A stretch of 30,037 nucleotides of DNA, from the NCBI GenBank assembly GCA_002293145.1, contig DBCO01000001.1, forward strand, positions 1-30,037, in the 5' to 3' direction. Shown here piece after piece: positions 23,612 to 30,037 of the stretch. Position 1 is the first letter of the stretch. The number at the start of each line of letters is the position of its first letter. Made by a program: the position numbers and the translations under genes. A model generated the notes under the pieces. The model was given only the letters and a program-made list of their open reading frames with translations. It did not search any database and was not told the DNA's origin. The stretch is from Akkermansiaceae bacterium UBA956 (lineage in GTDB: Bacteria; Verrucomicrobiota; Verrucomicrobiia; Verrucomicrobiales; Akkermansiaceae).

Positions 23612-23678
23612 GTGGGCTGATGATAGAGATCAAAATCTGATTATTCAGCAAGCGGATACTATCCGCGGCGATTACCAA

Positions 23679-26471
23679 TCAACCCGTGGTGCGGAGGCCG
23701 GAGGCGATGGCGTTGATCGATAGGAGTAGCTTGGGCAGAATTTGCTCGGCGAGTTCGTTGTTCTCATGGCTTTGAGCCTGTCGCCAATCGCCCAGTAATG
23801 CGACTTGTTGGGCGTGCAATACGGCGAGTGGTTCATCGCGGATGGCCAAGGTTTTTGCCATGCGCGGGCGGCGGGTCTCCATGCCTCCATCAAACAGGGC
23901 TGCGAGTTGTTCCTTGGTGCGTTCAAATTCCTCGGTAATGAGGCCCATGAAATTAATGCGCAAGGCTTCGTCGAGAACCAAGGTGGCGTAGTCGGCCATG
24001 ATTTCTGGGTTGGCGGAGTGTAGGTTGGTTTCGACGTTGGTGAATAGGTAGGACAGGAATGGGATTTCGAGCAAGGCTTCTTTGAGTGCGGCAAATTCCT
24101 GGGGTTGCTGGCGATGAAGTTCTTCGAGGGCGGCGCCGACGCCGAACCAGCCGGGCAGGTAGAATCGAGCTTGTGTCCAGGAGAAAACCCAGGGGATAGC
24201 GCGGAGATCGGCGATGCTGTGGCCTTTTTTGCCTGTTCTGCGCGCAGGGCGCGATCCAATACGGGCATTTTCTAAAGCATCGATAGGTGTGACTTGGCGG
24301 TAGAAGTCGATGAAGCCGGGTTTTCGCAAAAATCCTTGGTAGGCTAATGTACTGGTATTGGAAAGATGGTTCAACAAGCGGAAAAGCTGGTCGTTTTTAC
24401 TCGGTACAGGGCTGTGGCTGTGATGGGCGGTGGTAACAGCGGCTCCGGCGAGGAGGAGCTCAAGGTTGTAAGTGGCGTTGGCCAAATTGGCGTATTTTTG
24501 GGCAATGGTTTCGCCTTGTTCAGTCATGCGGAAGCCGCCAGACATGGAGCCGTGGGGTAATGATGCCATGAACCAGTGGGTAGGACCTGCTCCGCGTGAA
24601 ATGGTGCCGCCGCGACCATGGAAGTAGCGGAAATGAAGTTGAAATTGCTTAGCGGTATCGGTGAGGCGAGTTTCGGCACGATGAAGAGCCCATTGAGCAG
24701 CGAGGATGCCGCAATCTTTATTTGAGTCCGAGTAACCGAGCATGATTTGTTGGGCGGCTGGACCAGCAGTGCAGGCGAGGCCGGTGCAACTGCGGTGACG
24801 GTTGAGGATGGAGCGCATGACGATGTCGTGGGCGAGATATTGCTCCATGATTTGCGGTGAATGATCGAGATCGTCCATGGTCTCGAAGAGTGGCACTACT
24901 TCGAGCGGGCACCAGAGGCCAGCGGCATCTTGTTCCATAAGTCCCGCCTCGCGAGCGAGGATGAAAACGCCGAGAAGATCACTGACTTGGCGGGTCATGG
25001 ATACGATCAGAGCACCGATGCCTGATGAGCCATTGCTACGACGATGCGCGGCAACGACGCGGTAGGCTTGAAGAACAAGCTGGGCTTGCTCGCCAGCGAT
25101 GGCGGTATCGTGCAAAAAGGGGCGCGCAGACCGGAGCTCGTTTGCGAGGAATTCGACGCGTTTGCTCTCCTCCCATTGCGCGTAGTTTTCGCCATCGGCA
25201 ATGCCAGCAGTGTGGAGGAGTTGGGCGATGGCTTGATCGTGAAATTCTGAGTTTTGGCGGATATCAAGGGTCGCAAGGTGAAAGCCGAAAATTTGCAGCT
25301 TGTGGCGTAGCGGACGAATGTGTTCCTCGACGATCAATTCACAGCCATTGGTGGAAATGGTACGGGCGATGAGCTCGAGATCGGCGTCGACTTGCTCGGG
25401 GCATTGGTAGATGCAGAGGGTGCCGTCCATTTCCTCGGCATGCTTGATGGCGAGCATCATGAGCGAGGCTAACTGCCGCCATGGTTCTTCGCCGAAGCGG
25501 TCAAAAATGTCAGAGGTTAGTTCTTCGGGAAGTGCTGCGGCGAGTTCTTGAATGCGGTTTTTCATTTCCGCAGGCACTTGATTGAGGTGCAGCGAAAGGG
25601 TGAGCGTTTGTGAGAGCTGGGAGAGTTCGCGTTGGAGAAGTTGGAAGGCACCGCGGCGGAGTAGCTTGAGGGCTTTTTCGGTGACCTCGGGGGTGACGAG
25701 TGGGTGACCATCGCGGTCGCCGCCAATCCATGTGCCAAAACTCAGACGCGGGATGTTTCCGGCAGCGCGGAGAAGATCGAGAGGGAAGCCGGCATCGCGC
25801 CAAGCCTCGGTGAAGTGGAGATCGAGACGATCAAGGGCGGCGGGAAAGAGATCGCGCAAGTAGTGAATTGCGTCTCGCAGTTCGCGAAAAATATCGGGTC
25901 GGGTGAGGTGAATTTCGCCGGTGCGCCAAAGAGTTTGCAAGGCGGTGACGATGCGATCACGAATGCGGCGCTTTTCACGGTTGGTGAATTTGGGGAACTC
26001 GTAGCGCACCAGTTCGTCATACAAGGCGCGATGGCGCTCACGCACGGAGGCTCGTTTGGCCTCGGTGGGGTGGGCCGTGAGTACGGGTTGTACGTCTACT
26101 TCTGCTAAGACCGAAAGGATTTGCTCGGGGGTGAGGCCGATGTTTTGCATGTCGCGCAGCGCCTGGGGCCAGAGACCGCGAATCGAGGTTGCTCCAAGTT
26201 CTTTTTCGCGCTCACGACGAATGGCGGCTGCTACGCGTTCCTCGACCATGTTGAGGAGCTGAAAACCGATCGAATAGAGTTGTTGGATACCTTCGGGTGG
26301 GGTCTCGTCAGGAACCTCTTGCTCCGACCAAGGAAGGTAGGGGAGAAGCTTGTCTTCACCGAGGCCTTTGAGCGCGTCGCCGAGACATCCGACGAGAAAT
26401 GTTAGGGTTTCGTCAATGAGTTCGAAGCCCTCGAGGCGAAGACGTTGGCGAGCGATTGGTTCTTGATGCAC
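23679..26471 (-). CDS. ppc: Phosphoenolpyruvate carboxylase
   Basis: A 930-residue anaplerotic enzyme that makes oxaloacetate from PEP and bicarbonate. All main motifs are present in order: VLTAHPTEAKR with His134, FGTWIGGDRDGHPLVTP near residue 240, MLGYSDSNKDCG near 575, FHGRGGTISRGAGPTH near 615, and the helical C-terminal part with PWVFSWTQARFYLPGW and a terminal GLRTTG (usually GxRNTG). Two substitutions stand out: GHP for the common GNP, and RGAGP for RGGGP. Length is normal. The start is GTG at 26471 and the first in-frame Met is far inside, so GTG is supported. It is convergent with rpsD, and the next minus-strand gene ends 193 bases upstream. Confidence 0.95.
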   Translation of the reverse strand: MHQEPIARQRLRLEGFELIDETLTFLVGCLGDALKGLGEDKLLPYLPWSEQEVPDETPPEGIQQLYSIGFQLLNMVEERVAAAIRREREKELGATSIRGLWPQALRDMQNIGLTPEQILSVLAEVDVQPVLTAHPTEAKRASVRERHRALYDELVRYEFPKFTNREKRRIRDRIVTALQTLWRTGEIHLTRPDIFRELRDAIHYLRDLFPAALDRLDLHFTEAWRDAGFPLDLLRAAGNIPRLSFGTWIGGDRDGHPLVTPEVTEKALKLLRRGAFQLLQRELSQLSQTLTLSLHLNQVPAEMKNRIQELAAALPEELTSDIFDRFGEEPWRQLASLMMLAIKHAEEMDGTLCIYQCPEQVDADLELIARTISTNGCELIVEEHIRPLRHKLQIFGFHLATLDIRQNSEFHDQAIAQLLHTAGIADGENYAQWEESKRVEFLANELRSARPFLHDTAIAGEQAQLVLQAYRVVAAHRRSNGSSGIGALIVSMTRQVSDLLGVFILAREAGLMEQDAAGLWCPLEVVPLFETMDDLDHSPQIMEQYLAHDIVMRSILNRHRSCTGLACTAGPAAQQIMLGYSDSNKDCGILAAQWALHRAETRLTDTAKQFQLHFRYFHGRGGTISRGAGPTHWFMASLPHGSMSGGFRMTEQGETIAQKYANLANATYNLELLLAGAAVTTAHHSHSPVPSKNDQLFRLLNHLSNTSTLAYQGFLRKPGFIDFYRQVTPIDALENARIGSRPARRTGKKGHSIADLRAIPWVFSWTQARFYLPGWFGVGAALEELHRQQPQEFAALKEALLEIPFLSYLFTNVETNLHSANPEIMADYATLVLDEALRINFMGLITEEFERTKEQLAALFDGGMETRRPRMAKTLAIRDEPLAVLHAQQVALLGDWRQAQSHENNELAEQILPKLLLSINAIASGLRTTG

Positions 26472-26664
26472 AAAGAGAATTTCGGTTAGATGAGAGAAAA
26501 TAGATAGGCGTAATTTGCCGAGGTATAACTAAGCAAGCAACGTGCCGATTTCGCGGAAATGAGCGCATGGATATTCTAAATCAAGTGGCCCGAAGTGTCG
26601 AGAGCGATGCATTGCATGACGAGCAATTTTGCGCCGATGAGGTGAATTGGGGAATGATACATGA

Positions 26665-27336
26665 TTACTTGGCGGCAGGTTGGCTCAGAAATTTTTTGCG
26701 TGTTTCTGCTGCGGCAATCAGTTGTCTAGCTTGGCTGATGCTATCGAGTAGCGCCTGTGATTCATTTTCATACTGCCGAGCTTTAGCGTAGCCACCCTTG
26801 TCTGGAACGACCTCGGGATTGCTGTAACGGTTTCCATAGGAATCGTAGCTGTTACGGTAAATGGTTCTTGTGCGCGATCGCTCGATCAGGGCATTGTGCA
26901 AAAGATTTTGGCGTCGAGTTTGGGCATCGCTAATTTTAAGCTGCATCATGTTGATGTAGCCGTCGATTTTGGCGATGGAGAGCTCGTTGGCGTCGATTTT
27001 TTCAGACAATTCAGATCTGGTTTTTGCTTGGCTCTCAAGCTCACGTGCGATGGCTTGCTCGGCGGCGATGGCTAATTGTTGTTCGCGTTTCTTTTGCTCT
27101 TCTGCCTTAGTGAAATTAAATTGGTATTTTTTTTGAAGGTCGGATGGCAAGCGTTCAAATGCAATGCGACCTACGCCTCCCGCATGATTGATTTTGATGC
27201 CAACGGCATCGTGGCTGACGATGGTGACATCATTGTATTCACGACCATCGCGCGTGGTAAGCTTTTTCAATTTCTGTGATTCTGCCTGCGCTGTCATGGC
27301 GATCATCAAAAAGAGAAATACTACATTTAGTTTCAT
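26665..27336 (-). CDS. Secreted SHD1-like / coiled-coil protein
   Basis: A 223-residue exported protein. Signal peptide 1-18 (VVFLFLMIAMTAQA). The following 50 residues (LTTRDGREYNDVTIVSHDAVGIKI, then GVGRIAFERLPSDLQKKYQF) have the small beta-barrel, SHD1-like, pattern frequent in Verrucomicrobiota secreted proteins. From about 75 to 215 the chain is a coiled coil rich in Gln, Glu, Ala and Arg. The interruption near 160-185 (YRNSYDSYGNRYSNPEVVPDK) is Tyr/Asn rich. No enzyme motif is seen. The function is unknown; a periplasmic scaffold is one guess. The ATG at 27336 is a clear start. Confidence 0.75.
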   Translation of the reverse strand: MKLNVVFLFLMIAMTAQAESQKLKKLTTRDGREYNDVTIVSHDAVGIKINHAGGVGRIAFERLPSDLQKKYQFNFTKAEEQKKREQQLAIAAEQAIARELESQAKTRSELSEKIDANELSIAKIDGYINMMQLKISDAQTRRQNLLHNALIERSRTRTIYRNSYDSYGNRYSNPEVVPDKGGYAKARQYENESQALLDSISQARQLIAAAETRKKFLSQPAAK

Positions 27337-27493
27337 AGAATCGATCTAGCAGAATGGAACGAGCTGGTCAATCAAATATATAGTTTGTCTGAAAGTATAT
27401 CAATTCCTATCTTCACAAGCAGTATGGTATAAGGCGGCGCAACTTTTTTCTATAAAAGTTTTTAGAATGGATTTGAAGGTTGATTTCAAGCGG
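27337..27493. other. Short AT-rich intergenic region
   Basis: I see no gene. It presumably carries the promoter of the coiled-coil protein gene on the minus strand. Confidence 0.4.
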
Positions 27494-27685
27494 TTAGTTT
27501 TTGATGGTTTGGGATGTTAAGGATGCGGTTTGGCGATTGAGAGTGAGATGGGTTTTGCCTGCTTCCCATTCTTCAGAGGTTTCCATGACGATGGGCGTGA
27601 CGAGGAGCAGGGTTGAGTCTTCGTTAGGAAATAGTCCTGCTACACCTGGGCGCCGTTTAATCTGGCGGTTGAGGTTATCGCACAT
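27494..27685 (-). pseudogene. Possible C-terminal remnant of a secretin-like protein
   Basis: The frame ending at 27494 reads NRQIKRRPGVAGLFPNEDS followed by TLLLVTPIVMETSEEWEAG. The GLF...TLLLVTPIV pattern resembles the last part of type II/IV pilus secretins (LFR...LLIFVTPRIV). Only about 60 residues remain, with no signal peptide or upstream domains; the ATG at 27685 may not be a real start. If correct it is a truncated remnant. A chance resemblance cannot be excluded. Confidence 0.35.
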
Positions 27686-27899
27686 GTTAGAGGCGAAGTT
27701 CCACAATGATTCCGATGACCGAGATATTGCAGATATTCACTGCGCCGCGTTACTGGCAAAGCGGATTCTGGAAGAGTTACTTAACGCAGAAGTTTTAAGA
27801 GGAAAGCCTGACAAGGTCAGAGAATGGGAACGATGGCGAAACATCTCAGTTCTAGAAGAAAAAGAGGGGATGCTTGACTCAAGCCTCGCGTCTTCTTAA
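27684..27899 (+). CDS. Small unknown ORF
   Basis: A 71-residue frame starting at ATG 27684 and ending at TAA 27899. It reads HNDSDDRDIADIHCAALLAK, then RILEELLNAEVL and REWERWRNISVLEEKEGML, and looks like a compact helical protein, which makes it more gene-like than most small frames in the window. I recognise no family. It begins inside the secretin-like remnant on the other strand (the two ATGs share one CATG). It may itself be a fragment. Confidence 0.35.
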   Translation: MLEAKFHNDSDDRDIADIHCAALLAKRILEELLNAEVLRGKPDKVREWERWRNISVLEEKEGMLDSSLASS

Positions 27900-28116
27900 C
27901 CTCGTTTGAGTTTTTCTGCGACTCGCTGCGTTCCTTGGTGCTTGTCGATGATTTTCAGACGAAGCCACGTAGCAATAAATCCGTGAGTTGATACACTCTG
28001 CTTAAGCAGCTTCACACCTTTGCGTTTCCGCGTATTGAGAGTAGCGGGCACGATGGATTATATCTTTCTGAAGCGGATCAGGTATAATGATGTTTTTCAA
28101 AGCTCTGATCATTTCC
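27900..28116. other. Unassigned stretch between small ORF and Nudix gene
   Basis: No gene is firmly supported. On the minus strand a frame of 51 codons (GTG 28051 to stop 27896) reads GVKLLKQSVSTHGFIATWLR and ends in VAEKLKRG, which is protein-like but too short to trust. It could be a remnant like its neighbour at 27494. Confidence 0.35.
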
Positions 28117-28743
28117 TCAAGCGTATGCTGTATCTGCGAGGTGGGCGATGCAGTGCTGCGACCAAGTTTCGAGGCGGTCAAACATTTCTCCGCGCAGTAT
28201 GGCAAGGGGAGTGAACGCGAGGTCGGTTAGGGCGTCTTCGCGCGATTGCACATCGGTGTTTTCGAGATCAACGAGATGGACTACGCCGAGGTGCACTTGG
28301 CCGACGGGGTTGCTGTCGTCGTTGAGGAGTGCGATGATGCGCGTGGTGCGATGGCTGCCGATGATGAGTTCCTCTTCTAGTTCGCGGGTGACGGCGGCAA
28401 AATAGGCCTCAGGGCCGACGCGGCCATTTCCTGTATCGATCGGATTGATGTGGCCACCCACACCGACAGAAATTTTCGCATGCAGACGGCTTTCGCCGCC
28501 GGATTTACCGCGTGTGTAGTGGAGGATCTGATCTCCGCATCGGAAGACGCAGTAGGGGATCAATTGCTTGTGGCTGGGATCGTCTTCGGCTGCGCCACGA
28601 TCTAAGAAAAAGTGGTTTTGCGGGTCAAGTAAGCGCGCCATGGCGGCATCGATGCCTTCCGTAATGATGCCATGAAACATGCCTATTTCCTCAAGGAGGG
28701 AGCGACGGACAACGAGAACTTCTTCACCAGCGTATTTAGACAT
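28117..28743 (-). CDS. Nudix-family hydrolase
   Basis: A 208-residue protein with a central Nudix fold: LIPYCVFRCGDQILHYTRG, then KISVGVGGHINPID, the Nudix helix EAYFAAVTRELEEELII, and LLNDDSNPVGQVHLGVVHLV. The helix has the R-E-L-x-E-E core and the upstream Glu eight residues before the Arg. The leading Gly is out of register and the Gly near the end is replaced, so it is an atypical box. Such enzymes cleave nucleoside diphosphate derivatives; the substrate cannot be read. The first 60 residues (MSKYAGEEVLVVRRSLLEEIG) form an extra N-terminal domain. Start at ATG 28743. It is divergent from the YlbF-type gene. Confidence 0.85.
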   Translation of the reverse strand: MSKYAGEEVLVVRRSLLEEIGMFHGIITEGIDAAMARLLDPQNHFFLDRGAAEDDPSHKQLIPYCVFRCGDQILHYTRGKSGGESRLHAKISVGVGGHINPIDTGNGRVGPEAYFAAVTRELEEELIIGSHRTTRIIALLNDDSNPVGQVHLGVVHLVDLENTDVQSREDALTDLAFTPLAILRGEMFDRLETWSQHCIAHLADTAYA

Positions 28744-28903
28744 GAGATTGGGTGCCTCGCGAGGTTGGATCAGCAGCGGGCGCGCCGCAGACTAGTGCGC
28801 GCGGCTCCCTCGCGGCAAGCGGCATTTGCGGCAGGGATGATTTTTTTCTCAAATCTCACATCATTCTCTTGTCAAACGGATTGGTCAGGGGTAGATAACT
28901 CGC

Positions 28904-29335
28904 ATGTCACTATTATCCGATGACTCCGCTGTGATGGTAAAAACCCGCGAGCTTTGTGCTACGATTGCGGAAGATGCCACATTCCAAGCTCTCACTGACC
29001 GCGTGGAAGCATTTCTTGAAAACGATGAAGCGCGCTTGCAATACCAAGCAGTGAATGAAAAAGGCGAGGATCTGCATCAAAAGCAGAATTCTGGCATTGA
29101 GCTCTCGGCTCGTGAGATCAAGGACTTCGAAGAAGCCCGCGATGCGCTGCTCGCCAACGATGTTGCTCGTAGCTTCCTCGAAGCTCAACGCGAATTGGAA
29201 ACCCTGCAACGCTCGATCGGCAAATATGTTGGACTTACGCTGGAACTCGGTCAGGTGCCAACAGCGGAAGATTTCGCTCAAGCTCAAGGCGGTGGTTGCT
29301 GCGGTGGCGGCGGCGGCGGCGGCTGCGGTTGCTAA
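28904..29335 (+). CDS. YlbF/YmcA-family protein with Gly/Cys-rich tail
   Basis: A 143-residue helical protein. Residues 10-120 match YlbF/YmcA: TRELCATIAEDATFQALTDR, LQYQAVNEKGEDLHQKQNSG, EIKDFEEARDALLANDVARS and LEAQRELETLQRSIGKYVG. In Bacillus, YlbF, YmcA and YaaT form a complex that modulates RNase Y and carries iron-sulfur clusters. The last 16 residues are GGGCCGGGGGGGCGC, with Cys132, 133, 141 and 143, encoded by a GGC-rich run. Such a tail could bind metal or an Fe-S cluster. The ATG at 28904 is the only good start. The dCMP-deaminase-like gene begins 18 bases after its stop, so they are probably cotranscribed. Confidence 0.88.
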   Translation: MSLLSDDSAVMVKTRELCATIAEDATFQALTDRVEAFLENDEARLQYQAVNEKGEDLHQKQNSGIELSAREIKDFEEARDALLANDVARSFLEAQRELETLQRSIGKYVGLTLELGQVPTAEDFAQAQGGGCCGGGGGGGCGC

Positions 29336-29353
29336 GCTGAAAAATGTCCTTGC

Positions 29354-29782
29354 ATGGCGGCAGAACGATTATCAATTCCTCAGTATGCAATGGCACTTGC
29401 TCATGTGGCGAGCCTGCGCTCCGAGGACCCTTTCCGAAAGGTTGGGGCTGCTGCATTGGATCACGATAACCGGGTGATTGCTACCGCCTACAATGGCTTG
29501 GCCCCCGGTTTCGTAGCTCCTCTCGGTTTCTGGGAAGACCGGGAAAAACGGCAAAAATTCATGCTTCATGCCGAAGTGAATCTTTGCAGTCTGTTCAAGC
29601 GTGGTGAGGCAAAGATAGTTGCCACTACCACCATGCCTTGCACCGCCTGTATGCAAACACTGTGTGCCTATGGCATAAAGGAGGTGTATTACCGAGATGT
29701 CTACCAACAATCCGATGCGCCAGAAATCGCCGAAACCTACGGCGTGAAGCTGATGCAAGTCGCAGATTTTCCTCATGCATGA
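29354..29782 (+). CDS. dCMP deaminase-like cytidine/deoxycytidylate deaminase
   Basis: A 142-residue zinc deaminase. The catalytic signature is present: LHAEVN (zinc His72, catalytic Glu74) and PCTACMQTLC (zinc Cys96 and Cys99). N-terminal RSEDPFRKVGAAALDHDNRV and YNGLAPG also fit deoxycytidylate deaminases (ComEB/dCMP type), which convert dCMP to dUMP for thymidylate synthesis. The length (142) is on the short side but complete. The ATG at 29354 follows the YlbF-type gene closely. A related blasticidin- or CMP-type deaminase is a less likely alternative; the exact substrate is not certain. Confidence 0.87.
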   Translation: MAAERLSIPQYAMALAHVASLRSEDPFRKVGAAALDHDNRVIATAYNGLAPGFVAPLGFWEDREKRQKFMLHAEVNLCSLFKRGEAKIVATTTMPCTACMQTLCAYGIKEVYYRDVYQQSDAPEIAETYGVKLMQVADFPHA

Positions 29783-29964
29783 GGGGTGCAACTGAAAGTA
29801 TTGGTCAGGTCCGTAACTCTTCGCAATTTGCTCGCTTCAGAGCAATGGGCTTTGTCAGCAACTGAATCCACTGTTAGAACTGAGCATTGATAAAGAAATG
29901 ACTCGAGCAGAGACGCGGAGATTTGCCTTTTAAATCAAAAAAATAACCAAGTAACTTCGGCCTT

Positions 29965-29996
29965 TTTCTCAGCTCTGAAATTTCTCAATTCTGAAA
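29965..29996. repeat. Two tandem 16-base imperfect repeats
   Basis: TTTCTCAGCTCTGAAA (29965-29980) is followed directly by TTTCTCAATTCTGAAA (29981-29996), identical at 14 of 16 positions. Each unit begins TTTC and ends GAAA. Confidence 0.8.
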
Positions 29997-30014
29997 ACTT
30001 GTGCGCCGCAGCCC

Positions 30015-30037
30015 AGGCGTAGGCGTAGGCGTAGGCG
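30015..30037. repeat. AGGCGT hexanucleotide tandem array, partial
   Basis: Three full and one partial copies of AGGCGT run to the last base of the window, so the full length is not visible. Confidence 0.9.

Larger units (their letters stand above)
29783..30037. other. Right-edge intergenic region with tandem repeats
   Basis: No gene is supported. TTGCTCgcttcaGAGCAA (29828-29845) is a small dyad without a T-tract. Two 16-base direct repeats (29965-29980, 29981-29996) and an AGGCGT array (30015-30037) follow, the latter running off the window. Confidence 0.6.

Noticed and set aside
28744..28903. A GC-rich patch with GGCGCGCC and GCGCGCGG, checked as a hairpin or terminator.
   Set aside because: The arms do not pair well and no T-tract follows.
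1..30037. tRNA, rRNA, CRISPR and transposase signals.
   Set aside because: No T-loop consensus in a cloverleaf context, no regularly spaced repeats and no transposase motif were seen by eye; a covariance-model scan would be decisive.

Overview
The window looks like a chromosomal segment of a Verrucomicrobiota bacterium (PVC superphylum). This is an inference from gene content: a secreted DUF6797/beta-propeller protein, a kinase-like/sulfatase-modifying-factor fusion, a secreted SHD1-like protein, a CE12-plus-sialate-esterase fusion, a Cys-tailed YlbF protein, and ribosomal-protein starts without Shine-Dalgarno motifs. No rRNA, tRNA, CRISPR array, prophage or insertion sequence was recognised. 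Two stretches (about 18.65-19.70 kb and 27.34-28.12 kb) look less ordered and may contain gene remnants or small accessory genes.

Layout. 0.2-3.8 kb: a secreted propeller protein converges on a YiiX/YebB-type papain-like hydrolase. 4.1 kb: an HU-family nucleoid protein with a strong terminator. 4.5-8.15 kb (minus): a membrane pseudokinase with a C-terminal formylglycine-enzyme-like domain, then a CoA-disulfide-reductase/rhodanese fusion preceded by an ArsR-type regulator whose promoter carries two abutting inverted repeats. 8.4-11.4 kb (plus): a tight ECF sigma / anti-sigma / secreted protein / DUF1573 / rhodanese cluster. 11.6-18.65 kb (plus): exported or metabolic genes, namely a two-domain glycan esterase, a tandem FKBP isomerase, a thioredoxin-fold protein lacking the CxxC motif, a YugP-type zinc metallopeptidase and a transsulfuration-type PLP enzyme.

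18.7-19.5 kb holds two diverged paralogues, each a small stand-alone domain resembling the N-terminal arm-binding (AP2-like) DNA-binding domain of tyrosine recombinases, with palindromes upstream of both. 19.7-21.85 kb carries a 7TM-HD phosphohydrolase (PgpH-like, without the usual extracellular sensor domain) overlapping ybeY. 22.0-23.55 kb is an rpsM-rpsK-rpsD operon that ends in a terminator, without the rpoA and rplQ genes that usually follow. 23.7-26.5 kb (minus) is phosphoenolpyruvate carboxylase, followed by a secreted coiled-coil protein, a probable secretin-tail remnant and a Nudix hydrolase. 28.9-29.8 kb (plus) pairs a YlbF-family protein bearing a Gly/Cys tail with a dCMP-deaminase-like enzyme. 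The window ends in short tandem repeats.

Functional links: the ArsR/CoADR-rhodanese pair suggests a thiol/persulfide or metalloid response. The ECF cluster suggests an envelope or redox regulon. The HD hydrolase with ybeY and the S13-S11-S4 operon are housekeeping. All functional statements come from reading motifs by eye; no database search was run.
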